Numbered from the stretch's first letter, positions 20,450 through 29,578 are shown. The stretch: 64,000 nt of DNA from Rhodoferax sp. OV413 (GCA_945861785.1 CAMAWD010000001.1:124001-188000), one strand, 5' to 3'. Made by a program: numbers and translations. Notes: generated by a model not told the origin, from the letters alone.

Positions 20450-21441
20450 TTGTAGTTCTTGAAGTGGGTGTACAGGCGGGCGCAGTTGCACTCGAAAATG
20501 TTCTCGCGGTCCTTGTCGCTGAGCATCTCCATGGCCTCGATCACCGGTTTGAGGTCGTCGAAGCTGCGGCCCGAGCGCGGGTCGATCTGGCTGCCCGTGC
20601 CCGGGTTCTCGGTGGCAAAAAGCACCCGCTCGGTGCCAACCACCTTGAACAGCAGCTCCAGCGCGTCCTTGTCGTAGGTGGTGGTGTCGAAGTGCAGGTG
20701 CTTGAGCTGCTCGTCGAAGAAGGCCTCTTTCTTGTGCACCGACCAGGCCCTGAAGCGCCCCATGTGGTAGGGGATGGCGCCGCCGCCGTGCGGGATGATG
20801 AGCTTGAGCGTGGGGAAGCGCTTGAACACCTCCGAGGACAGCAGCGAGGTGATGGCGATGCTCTCCTCGTTGATGAACTTCAGCGTGTACGACAGGCGTG
20901 GCTCGCAGCTGCCGGCTGAATGCACCAGGGCCGGTATGTCGAGCTCGCACAGTTTCTCGTACAGCGGGTACCAGAACGGGTCGCCCATGCCGGGAGGGGG
21001 CGCAGCGTCGCCCTCGGTCGGGTCGGGGTTGAGCAGGCAGCCGATGAAGCCCTGCTCCTTGACGCGGAATTCGAGCTCTTCGAAACAGTTGACCGGCGAG
21101 GTATCGCGGTACTGGGGCAGGCCGGCCACGGCGCGAAAGCGGGTCGGGAACATTTCGACCGTGCGGTAGACCAGGTCGTTCATGTAACGCGTCCACAGCG
21201 CAGTCACCTTGGACGGCTTGACCGAGTGCATCTGCATGTAGGGCCGCGGCGACAGGAACTGGATGTCCGTGCCGACCCTGTCCATGATGTCGATGATGGT
21301 CTGGCCGGCCTTGCGCACCGATTCTTCGGGCAGCACCGGCGGGGAGGTGGGGTTGGCGCGGCTCGCCACCAGTTCGGCCATGTATTTGTAGGCCTCGGGC
21401 GGTACGACCACGTGGGCGTGGGAGTCGATGATCAATGGCAT
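20446..21441 (-). CDS. Amidohydrolase-2 family protein, 4-oxalomesaconate hydratase (LigJ)-like
   Basis: MPLIIDSHAHVVVPPEAYKYM...GFIGCLLNPDPTEG...FWYPLYEKLCELDIPALVHSAGSC...IIPHGGGAIPYH. Confidence 0.8.
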   Translation of the reverse strand: MPLIIDSHAHVVVPPEAYKYMAELVASRANPTSPPVLPEESVRKAGQTIIDIMDRVGTDIQFLSPRPYMQMHSVKPSKVTALWTRYMNDLVYRTVEMFPTRFRAVAGLPQYRDTSPVNCFEELEFRVKEQGFIGCLLNPDPTEGDAAPPPGMGDPFWYPLYEKLCELDIPALVHSAGSCEPRLSYTLKFINEESIAITSLLSSEVFKRFPTLKLIIPHGGGAIPYHMGRFRAWSVHKKEAFFDEQLKHLHFDTTTYDKDALELLFKVVGTERVLFATENPGTGSQIDPRSGRSFDDLKPVIEAMEMLSDKDRENIFECNCARLYTHFKNYK

Positions 21442-21471
21442 GGGAGGGGTCTTTCGTCAGGGTTAATGGAG

Positions 21472-21864
21472 TCAGGTAATTACGGCCACGGCTTCAAGCT
21501 GCACCAGCATGCCGCCGCGCAGGTCGTACATCAGGGTGTGGCGCGCCGGGCGGTCGTGGGGGTCGGGGAAGCGCTGCAGCCACTGTTCGTTGACGGCTGC
21601 TCGCGCGGAGTCGTCCTTGATGAAGACGGTCATGCGCACCAGGTGGTCCAGCGTGGCGCCGCCGGCCCGCAGCAGGCTCTCCATGTTCTGGAATGCGAAT
21701 TTGACCTGCTCGGCAACGTCCGCGGGCAAGGTGTCGGTCGCCGGGTCCTTGCCCATGATACCGGAGGAATAGATGACATTGCCGACACGCGCACCCATCG
21801 GGATGGGCGCGTTGCCGTGCGTGATGCCGGGGACTTCGAGGCTGCGGCCTTTGCGTTCACTCAT
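21472..21864 (-). CDS. RidA (YjgF/YER057c/UK114) family protein
   Basis: NVIYSSGIMGKDPATDTLPADVAEQVKFAFQNMESLLRAGGATLDHLVRMTVFIKD. Confidence 0.85.
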   Translation of the reverse strand: MSERKGRSLEVPGITHGNAPIPMGARVGNVIYSSGIMGKDPATDTLPADVAEQVKFAFQNMESLLRAGGATLDHLVRMTVFIKDDSARAAVNEQWLQRFPDPHDRPARHTLMYDLRGGMLVQLEAVAVIT

Positions 21865-21896
21865 TCAGGACTCCTGGTTGACTGTGGTGCCGGCGC

Positions 21897-23138
21897 CTAG
21901 GGCTCGAAGACGAGGCCGAGTGCGTCAGCGATGGGGGAGAAGCGCACATGGGTGCGCGACACGAAGGTGCGAAAGCTGCCGCGAAAGTGCTTCTTGCCCT
22001 TCTCGTTGGGCAAATCGATGCGCTGGTTGCGCGCCTCATCGCGGATCACCCCCATCGGGTCTTCCCCGCGCTCCACCTTCTTCATCTCGCGGCGCAGCAT
22101 GCGCCGGTACATCGCAATCCCCTGGTCCGAGGCCCCCAGATTTTCGCGTGTGCGGTTCGCAAGCGGCCCCTGCGTCAGCCACGCCATGACGTCCTGGCCG
22201 TCAATGTGGTCCACGCGGAACTCGCCATTGGCCAGCCGGAACGGCACCTCGTGCAGGTGCACCTCCTGCAGCAGCCGCGGCGGCACCGAGGCCCCCGGCG
22301 GCGGCGTGTACGCGTGGTACCAGAAGTGCATGGTGTTCTCGTCGTCCATCGGCACCCGCATCTGGAACACATAGGCGCGTTTGTCCTCGTCGCCGTTGCC
22401 TACCGCGAGCATGCTGGGGAACACAATCGGGTGGCCCACCTTCCAGTCGTCACCCTCTTCGCTCTGCCCCTCGAGCAGCCGGTGCTTGGTGATGCCCCAC
22501 TCGAACTCCCGAAAGTCGATCTTCTTGTGCGTGGCGCTGATGTGCGTCTTCACCCCCTCCTGCTCCAGCAGGAACTCCGTGCTGCGCCCGTGCAGCCACT
22601 CCGCATGCACCGGGTCCAGCGAAGTCTCCACGATCTGCAGCCAGTTGCACGGAATGTGCGCATGGCCCAGCAACCGGATCGCGCCCGGCACCACAAAACC
22701 ATCAAAACGCGGCAGCAGCGGCACCGGCTTGGGGCCCAGGTAGGCAAACACCAGCCCGCCAAGCTCCTGCACCGGGTAGCCCGCAATCCCCACCTTCTGG
22801 CGGAACTCCAGGTTGTCCTTCTCAAACGGCTGGCTCAGGCACTGGCCCTGGGCGTTGAACTCCCAGCCGTGGTAGGGGCAGCGGATACCGCCCTCGGTGG
22901 GCAAACCGTAGACAAACGAGGCCCCCCGGTGCGGGCACTGGTGCTCGACCAGGCCCAGGCGACCCTGGCGGTCCTTGAACAGCACCAGATCCTCGCCCAG
23001 CAGGCGCACCGCCTTGGTCCACTTGTCGCGCAGTTCCACGGCCGCGGCCACCGGGTGCCAGTAACGGCGCATCAATTCGCCCCCCGGCGTGCCTTTGCCC
23101 ACCTGGGTGAGCAGCCGGTTTTGCTCTGCCGTTTCCAT
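21897..23138 (-). CDS. Rieske aromatic ring-hydroxylating oxygenase alpha subunit (third)
   Basis: CPHRGASFVYGLPTEGGIRCPYHGWEFN; ETSLDPVHAEWLH; RBS GAAGGAG before ATG. Confidence 0.92.
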   Translation of the reverse strand: METAEQNRLLTQVGKGTPGGELMRRYWHPVAAAVELRDKWTKAVRLLGEDLVLFKDRQGRLGLVEHQCPHRGASFVYGLPTEGGIRCPYHGWEFNAQGQCLSQPFEKDNLEFRQKVGIAGYPVQELGGLVFAYLGPKPVPLLPRFDGFVVPGAIRLLGHAHIPCNWLQIVETSLDPVHAEWLHGRSTEFLLEQEGVKTHISATHKKIDFREFEWGITKHRLLEGQSEEGDDWKVGHPIVFPSMLAVGNGDEDKRAYVFQMRVPMDDENTMHFWYHAYTPPPGASVPPRLLQEVHLHEVPFRLANGEFRVDHIDGQDVMAWLTQGPLANRTRENLGASDQGIAMYRRMLRREMKKVERGEDPMGVIRDEARNQRIDLPNEKGKKHFRGSFRTFVSRTHVRFSPIADALGLVFEP

Positions 23139-23140
23139 CG

Positions 23141-23253
23141 ATGCTCCTTCGTTTTGCCTGAACCTCGCCACCGGCCCGCAGAGCAGCACCCGATTAGCGA
23201 TCTAAGTCTAGCAAATTCCTGACGGCGATCAAGTGCGACCGATCCTCTTTGCG
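23141..23253 (-). repeat. 113-bp direct repeat copy A: leader/promoter region of the third Rieske gene
   Basis: Near-identical, indel-free match to 24002-24114; contains TTGATC-N16-TAGACT, TTAGCGATCTAA and GAAGGAG. Confidence 0.9.
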
Positions 23254-23296
23254 CTAGGGAAAACCCTTGGGGTGCGGGACGGCGCGGCAGCGCCGC

Positions 23297-23836
23297 TCAG
23301 CCGACCTTGCGCAGCGGCGGCAAGGTGCGGTTCATCCGGAACTCGTCGACTTCGAGGTTCTTCATCATCGTGATGGCGGTCTTGCGGAAGATCGCGACGT
23401 CGCGCGGAGCAATGCCGCCAATGGCCACCGAGTTGAGCTCCTCGGCCAGCGGGATCAGCTTGTCTTTCAGGGCGCGACCTTCGGGTGTCAGCAGGATGCA
23501 CACGTTGCGCAGGTTGCTGGGGAGCTTCTGGCGCGAGATGTAACCCAGCGACTCCATGGCCCGCAGCGCGCTGTAGGTGGTGGGCTCGGTCACGCCGGCG
23601 TAGTCGCTCAGCTCGCGCTGGGTGATGCCGTCGTGCTCCCACAGGACCCGCAGGAAGGCCCAGTACCCGTAAGAGACCGCATGGTCCATCAGGCGGATCT
23701 GCATGCCCCGGGTCATGCCACGCAACAAATCCTTGACAACGTACGCCAGGCGGTCGTTGGGTACCGCCTCGCGCCACCGGCGCCGCCCTGGCGGCACGGA
23801 AGTATCGATTCGAGAGTCCTTGATGCGAGTAGCCAT
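23297..23836 (-). CDS. MarR-family transcriptional regulator
   Basis: LRVLWEHDGITQRELSDYAGVTEPTTYSALRAMESLGYISRQK..RNVCILLTPEGRALKDKL. Confidence 0.9.
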   Translation of the reverse strand: MATRIKDSRIDTSVPPGRRRWREAVPNDRLAYVVKDLLRGMTRGMQIRLMDHAVSYGYWAFLRVLWEHDGITQRELSDYAGVTEPTTYSALRAMESLGYISRQKLPSNLRNVCILLTPEGRALKDKLIPLAEELNSVAIGGIAPRDVAIFRKTAITMMKNLEVDEFRMNRTLPPLRKVG

Positions 23837-24001
23837 AGGTCTTTATTTTCTGGCGGGAGCCCGGAGCCGGTGCTGGTACGGCGCTCCCAGGTTGGCAAGT
23901 GTACTGGCCGGCACCCGGGTGGCTGCGGAAATGGCTTTCAGAGGTTCGGCAGCAGTCGCGTGGACTTCGCACTTGAGACAAAAATCATGGTCTCATCCTG
24001 G

Positions 24002-24114
24002 ATGCTCCTTCGTTTTGCCTGAACCTCGCCACTGGCCCGCATCGCAGTATCCTATTAGCGATCTAAGTCTAGCAAATTCCTGACGGCGATCAAGTGCGAC
24101 CGATCCTCTTTGCG
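24002..24114 (-). repeat. 113-bp direct repeat copy B, upstream of marR
   Basis: See copy A at 23141-23253. Confidence 0.9.
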
Positions 24115-24199
24115 TCAGTGAAAACCCCTATGGCAGAGCCGAGGCGGCGATCTCACGCCCCTCTGTGCGCCTGCCACGAAACTTTGGGCCGCTGATGGA

Positions 24200-24652
24200 T
24201 CAGCGCAGAGACAATCCGCGTCGGATCACAACCGGCTTGCCCCCAGTGCGCAATTTGCTGATCCAATGCGCCAGCGCCGAGTCGAGATGGTGCGCATGGG
24301 AGGGGAACCATTGGACCAACTCCTGCACCAGGCGCCGGCAGACGGCAGTATTGCCCTCGCCCAACAGCTTGCGCACCTCGTCCACCGACTTCATCACCGC
24401 TGCATGTTCGTCAATGTGGCATTCCCTGGGCGGGAAATTTGTTTCTGTCATCCAGGCGTTCTCCATGTCGAAATGGGTTCGGGTGTGGGTTGCGAAGATG
24501 TCCAGAAGCGCGGGCAACTCGGCGTCCGAAGCCCGCTCCATTCGTACCACGATGTCGACGAACTCTTTGTGCGTCTCATCCATTTGCGGGTATCCGAGCA
24601 GAAAGTTGTCGCTCCAGGCGAATTGCTCCGGGGGTGGGTTTGTTGTGATCAT
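24200..24652 (-). CDS. Hemerythrin-domain protein
   Basis: FLLGYPQMDETHKEFVDIVVRM...HTRTHFDMENAWM...CHIDEHAAVMKSV. Confidence 0.9.
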   Translation of the reverse strand: MITTNPPPEQFAWSDNFLLGYPQMDETHKEFVDIVVRMERASDAELPALLDIFATHTRTHFDMENAWMTETNFPPRECHIDEHAAVMKSVDEVRKLLGEGNTAVCRRLVQELVQWFPSHAHHLDSALAHWISKLRTGGKPVVIRRGLSLR

Positions 24653-24663
24653 GGTGTCTATAG

Positions 24664-24705
24664 TTGATGCTTGATGCTTGATGCTTGATGCTTGATGCTT
24701 GATGC
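24664..24705. repeat. Heptanucleotide tandem repeat (TTGATGC)x6
   Basis: Six exact consecutive copies. Confidence 0.97.
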
Positions 24706-24871
24706 TGCAGGCGGCACCGTGGCCGGGCAAGATCGCCCAAGGCCGGCTACACCGCTGCGCAACGGGCTCGGGACACTGATGAAGGTCTGCATTGGTCTAT
24801 TCTGACCTATCTTGTGCGTCGCTTTGGCGCGCGATCCGGTTCCATGCAGGACGGATTGACGGCAGACGTGC

Positions 24872-27800
24872 CTACTTGGAAAGCGCCCGCAACACCACCA
24901 GCAGGTCCTTCGCCTGCACCCGGTCCCCCGGTGCCACATGCACGGCTTCGACTTCCGCGTCGCGGTCGGCGCTCACGTGGGTTTCCATCTTCATGGCCTC
25001 CAGCGCCAGCAAAGTGCTGCCGGCGCTGACACGCTGGCCCGGCTGCACCGCGACACTCACGATGCCGCCCGGCATGGGGGCAGCCACATGCCACGGGTTG
25101 GTCGGGTCGGCCACCGGGCGGCCGCGCGCGGCGGCGCCGGCGTCCGGGCGCAACACCCGCACCGTGCGTGACTGGCCGTTGAGTTCGAACTGCACCTTGT
25201 ACGCCGCCTCGCCGTCGGCCGACACCGATTGCAGTGCCACCAGCAGGGTCTTGCCGGGGTCGATCTCCACCGTCAGTTCCTGGTCTGGTTGCGCGCCGTA
25301 GAAGAACACCGGCGTGGGGAGCATCGAGGTGTCGCCGTACTGGGCGGTGTGCGCGCAGAAGTCGCGCATCACCCTGGGGTACATCAGGTAGGACGCGAGT
25401 TGCCGGTCGTCCAGCGGCTGTTCGCATTCGCGCTCGGCGCTGGCGCGCGCCTCGGTCAGGTCGACCGCCGGGAGGCGGTCCCCGGGGCGGTAGGCAACCG
25501 GCGGCAGCGCGTCGTCGGCCAGCCTGAGCACCTTGCGCGACAGGCCGGCGGGGAATCCGTCTGGCGGAAACCCCAGCTCCCCCTTGAACAAGGACACCAC
25601 CGACTCCGGAAAGGCCACTTCGCGCGCCGGGTCGAGCACGTCGGCGGGGGTCAGGTCGCTGGCGACCATCATCAGCGCCATGTCGCCGACCACCTTGGAG
25701 GTGGGTGTGACCTTGACGATGTCGCCGAACAGGCGGTTCACGTCGGCATAGGTTTGCGACACCTCGGTCCAGCGGTGCGCCAGGCCCATGCCGCGCGCCT
25801 GTTCGCGCAGGTTGGTGTACTGGCCGCCTGGCATCTCGTGGCGGTAGACATCGGCCGTGCCGGAGCGGATGTCGGACTCGAAAGGCGCGTAGAACCGCCG
25901 CACACTTTCCCAGTACATCGAGGCGGCATGTAATGCATCCTGCGACAGGCCAGGGTCGCGTTCGGTCCCCACAAGCGCGGCGGCGATCGACGACAGGTTG
26001 GGCTGCGAGGTGAGGCCGCTCATCGCGTCCAGGGCGCCGTCCACCGCATCGCAACCGGCCTCCACCGCCGCCAGCACCGAGGCGGCCGAAGCGCCGCTGG
26101 TGTCGTGGGTGTGGAAGTGCACCGGCAGGCCGGTTTCGTCTTTCAGCGCCCGCACCAGCGCCGCCACGGCGCGCGGGCGGCAGATGCCTGCCATGTCCTT
26201 GATCGCCAGCAGGTGCACACCGGCTTGTTGCAGTTCGCGCGCAATGCCGGTGTAGTACTTCAGGCTGAATTTGTCGCGCGCGGTGTCGAACAGGTCGCCC
26301 GAATAACATATCGCGCCTTCGCACAGGGCGCCTGTGTCGACCACGGCGTCGATTGCCACGCGCATGTTCTTGACCCAGTTCAGCGCGTCGAAAACGCGGA
26401 ACAGGTCGATGCCGCCAGTTGCCGCCTGCTGCACGAAATGCCGCACCACGTTGTCGGCGTAGTTGGTGTAGCCGACGCCGTTGGAGCCGCGCAGCAGCAT
26501 CTGGAACAGGATATTGGGGACACGGTTGCGCAGCTGGTCCAGCCGCTGCCAGGGGTCTTCCTTGAGGAAACGCAGCGCCACGTCGAAGGTGGCACCGCCC
26601 CAGCATTCGAGCGAGAACAGCTGCGACAACTGGCTGGCGTAGAAGGGCGCGATCGGCAACATGTCGGCGGTGCGCATGCGTGTTGCCAGCAGCGACTGGT
26701 GGGCGTCGCGCAGCGTGGTGTCGGTCACCAGCACGCGGTCCTGGGCCAGCATCCATTGGGCAAATGCCGCCGGACCCAGCGCCCGCAGGCGCTGGCGCGT
26801 GCCGTCCGCCGGCGTTGTTCCGGCAGGCAGCTTGGGCAGCAACGGCCGCGGCAGCGGAAGGGCCGGCAACACGCGGCCCTTGACCTCTGGATTGCCATTG
26901 ACCGCCACCTCGGCCAGAAAACGCAGCAGCTTGCTGGCCCGGTCGCGCCGGGCCGCGAAAGCCAGCAGCTCCGGTGTGTTCTCGATGAAACGCGTGGTGA
27001 GTACACCGGTGGCAAAGGCCGGGTGGTTGATCAGGTTTTCCAGGAACTGCAGGTTGGTGGCCACACCGCGGATGCGGAACTCGCGCAGCGCCCGGTCCAT
27101 GCGCTGGATGGTTTCGCGCGCGGTGGGGGCCCACGCTGTCACCTTGACCAGCAGCGAGTCGTAATACGGTGTGATCACCGCGCCGCCGTAGGCCGTGCCC
27201 GCATCGAGCCGGATGCCGAAACCGGCTGCACTGCGGTAGGCGGCAAGGCGGCCATAGTCGGGCAGGAAGCCGTTTTCCGGGTCTTCGGTGGTCACCCGGC
27301 ACTGCAGGGCGTGGCCGTTCAGCGGTATTTGCGCCTGCGGTGGCACGCCGGTCGGGTGCAACCCGCCGGTGCTCGGGCCGTCCGGGCCTTCAGTGACACC
27401 GATGTGGCCGCCCTCCGTGATGCGGATCTGCGCCTTGACGATGTCCACGCCGGTGACCATCTCGGTCACGGTGTGTTCGACCTGGATGCGCGGATTGACC
27501 TCGATGAAATAACACTTGTCGTCGTCCGCATCCATCAGGAACTCGACCGTGCCGGCGTGGGTGTAGGCTACCGAGCGCATCAGTTTCAGGGCGCTGTCGC
27601 ACAGGGCGGCGCGGCCTGCCGGGTCGAGGTAGGGCGCGGGTGCGCGTTCCACCACCTTCTGGTTGCGCCGCTGCACGGTGCAGTCGCGTTCATGCAGGTG
27701 CACCACGTTGCCGTGCTGGTCACCCAGGATCTGCACCTCCACATGGCGCGCCCGGCGGATGAGCTTTTCGAAGTAGACCTCGTCGTTGCCGAACGCAGCC

Positions 27801-28381
27801 AGGGCCTCGCGCCGCGAAGCGTCCAGCGCGCCGGCCAGTTCGGCCTCGTTCTCGATCACCCGCATGCCACGGCCGCCACCACCCCAACTGGCCTTGAGCA
27901 TCACCGGGTAGCCGATGCCGGCTGCCAGGTGGGCGCACGCGGCCGTGTCGAGGGGCAGCGGGGGCGTGGCCGGCATCACCGCCACGCCGGCCGCCACCGC
28001 CGCGTGGCGCGCCGCCACCTTGTTGCCCAGCGTGCGCATCACGGCCGGTGTGGGGCCGATCCAGCGGATGCCGGCAGCGATGACGGCGTCGGCGAAATCG
28101 GGGTTCTCGGACAGGAAGCCATAACCCGGGTGGATGGCGTCGACCAGCGCCTGCTGTGCGATGCGCAGGATGTCCGCGCCGTCGAGGTAGGCAGCCAGCG
28201 GTTTTTTGCCTTCGCCGACCAGGTAACTCTCGTCGGCCTTGAAGCGGTGCAGGGCCTGGCGGTCCTGCTGCGAATAGATCGCCACGGTGCGTATGCGCAT
28301 CTCCGAGGCGGCCCGCATGACGCGGATGGCGATTTCGGAGCGGTTGGCGATCAGGATCGAACGGATTGGCTGGATGGTCAT
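24872..28381 (-). CDS. pyc: Pyruvate carboxylase
   Basis: Biotin carboxylase domain SILIANRSEIAIRVMRAA; carboxyltransferase domain LECWGGATFDVALRFLKEDPWQRL; biotinyl site LEAMKMETHV; 1169 aa. Confidence 0.95.
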   Translation of the reverse strand: MTIQPIRSILIANRSEIAIRVMRAASEMRIRTVAIYSQQDRQALHRFKADESYLVGEGKKPLAAYLDGADILRIAQQALVDAIHPGYGFLSENPDFADAVIAAGIRWIGPTPAVMRTLGNKVAARHAAVAAGVAVMPATPPLPLDTAACAHLAAGIGYPVMLKASWGGGGRGMRVIENEAELAGALDASRREALAAFGNDEVYFEKLIRRARHVEVQILGDQHGNVVHLHERDCTVQRRNQKVVERAPAPYLDPAGRAALCDSALKLMRSVAYTHAGTVEFLMDADDDKCYFIEVNPRIQVEHTVTEMVTGVDIVKAQIRITEGGHIGVTEGPDGPSTGGLHPTGVPPQAQIPLNGHALQCRVTTEDPENGFLPDYGRLAAYRSAAGFGIRLDAGTAYGGAVITPYYDSLLVKVTAWAPTARETIQRMDRALREFRIRGVATNLQFLENLINHPAFATGVLTTRFIENTPELLAFAARRDRASKLLRFLAEVAVNGNPEVKGRVLPALPLPRPLLPKLPAGTTPADGTRQRLRALGPAAFAQWMLAQDRVLVTDTTLRDAHQSLLATRMRTADMLPIAPFYASQLSQLFSLECWGGATFDVALRFLKEDPWQRLDQLRNRVPNILFQMLLRGSNGVGYTNYADNVVRHFVQQAATGGIDLFRVFDALNWVKNMRVAIDAVVDTGALCEGAICYSGDLFDTARDKFSLKYYTGIARELQQAGVHLLAIKDMAGICRPRAVAALVRALKDETGLPVHFHTHDTSGASAASVLAAVEAGCDAVDGALDAMSGLTSQPNLSSIAAALVGTERDPGLSQDALHAASMYWESVRRFYAPFESDIRSGTADVYRHEMPGGQYTNLREQARGMGLAHRWTEVSQTYADVNRLFGDIVKVTPTSKVVGDMALMMVASDLTPADVLDPAREVAFPESVVSLFKGELGFPPDGFPAGLSRKVLRLADDALPPVAYRPGDRLPAVDLTEARASAERECEQPLDDRQLASYLMYPRVMRDFCAHTAQYGDTSMLPTPVFFYGAQPDQELTVEIDPGKTLLVALQSVSADGEAAYKVQFELNGQSRTVRVLRPDAGAAARGRPVADPTNPWHVAAPMPGGIVSVAVQPGQRVSAGSTLLALEAMKMETHVSADRDAEVEAVHVAPGDRVQAKDLLVVLRALSK

Positions 28382-28551
28382 GGCGGCTGGGTCGGGTTGG
28401 GCGATAAGCGGGCGCAGGCCCAGCATATCCCACAGCAAGAAACGCACCAAGGCTGACCGGGGCCCGTTATCGGCCGCACGGTCAGCCAGCTTGGCGGCCA
28501 AACCGTGCGCCGGGCCGAATTACGCCCTGCAGGCGCTTGAGCGAACCGGTG

Positions 28552-28794
28552 TCAGGCGGCTTTCTTGGCGGGCTTGGCCTTGGCCTTCTTGGCCGGCGCG
28601 GCCTTGTTCTTGGTCTTCTGGACCGGCTTCTTGGCCGCCATGGACTTTTTCTGTGCGGGTGCTGCAACGGGGGGTTGGGTGGCCTTGGAAGGAGCGGCGG
28701 GTGCGGGTGCGGGTGCGGGTGCCGGCGCAGCGGCCTGCGCCGAGGCTGAAATGGAGATGAAGCCGGCGAGCAGGGCAACGAGGATCTTGTTCAT
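28552..28794 (-). CDS. Small exported Pro-Ala / Lys-Ala-rich low-complexity protein
   Basis: [37 protein letters not shown]...KKPVQKTKNKAAPAKKAKAKPAKKAA. Confidence 0.6.
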   Translation of the reverse strand: MNKILVALLAGFISISASAQAAAPAPAPAPAPAAPSKATQPPVAAPAQKKSMAAKKPVQKTKNKAAPAKKAKAKPAKKAA

Positions 28795-28927
28795 GGAAAT
28801 TCCAGGGTAAGGGCAAGAAACCACCCGGCCCAGCGCCGGGTCTTTGCTTACAACGGTTGGCCGGGTTTGGCGTTGACACGCGCAGGCGCCGGTTGGCAAC
28901 AACTGCGGGATTTCCACGAGCGCCGGG

Positions 28928-29578
28928 TCAGGTCAGCCAGCGCCGCTGTGCCGCCAGGCGGCTGGCGGCTGCAAACGTCACCTTGCCGCCCATGTCCCGC
29001 TGCGCCGCCGGCCATAGTTTTTGCAGCAACTCGGCGGTGGCCAGGGTGTCGGCAGCGGCCTGGTGGCGCACGGCGCAGCGGATGTTCATCTGCGCCATCC
29101 ATTCGTCGAGCGACCGTGCCCGGACCTTCGGGTTCAGCACAGCGGCCAGGGGTTCCAGGTCGAGCCAGGGATTGGCCGGCCGGTAGCCCAGCACGGTATC
29201 GAAGGCGCGCAGGATCAGCGTCTGGTCGAAGGCCGCGTGAAACGCGATCAAGGGGGAACTGCCGATGAAGCGCTCGAAGGCGGTGAGCGCTGCAACGGGT
29301 GGCACCCCCTTGCGCTGCGCCCCGACGCCGATGCCGTGCAGCAGGATGTTGCCCTTGTCGGCGATGCTGACGTCCTGGCGCAGCACCACCTCGAAACTGT
29401 CTCCTGGCACGACGCGGGCGCGGTGGCCGCCGGTGGTGACGGCGATGGCGGCAATCGCCAGCAAACGGTCGCGTTTTGGGTCCAGGCCGCTGGATTCGAC
29501 GTCCAGCACCACCCAGCGGCTGTCGTCGATGTCCGGCCCGGGTCGCAGCCGCCGTGTCAGTGACTGGAGAAAACTCAT
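28928..29578 (-). CDS. 3'-5' exonuclease (DEDDh, PolC/DnaQ-like)
   Basis: WVVLDVESSGLDPKRDRLLAIAAIAV; FHAAFDQTLI; HQAAADTLATAELL. Confidence 0.88.
   Translation of the reverse strand: MSFLQSLTRRLRPGPDIDDSRWVVLDVESSGLDPKRDRLLAIAAIAVTTGGHRARVVPGDSFEVVLRQDVSIADKGNILLHGIGVGAQRKGVPPVAALTAFERFIGSSPLIAFHAAFDQTLILRAFDTVLGYRPANPWLDLEPLAAVLNPKVRARSLDEWMAQMNIRCAVRHQAAADTLATAELLQKLWPAAQRDMGGKVTFAAASRLAAQRRWLT

Noticed and set aside
24664-24705. Possible CRISPR or terminator
   Set aside because: Simple heptamer microsatellite without spacers or stem
26105-28456. 783-aa plus-strand ORF opposite pyruvate carboxylase
   Set aside because: Antisense shadow in GC-rich DNA; His/Arg/Gln-rich with no recognisable domain, while the minus strand encodes a full pyruvate carboxylase
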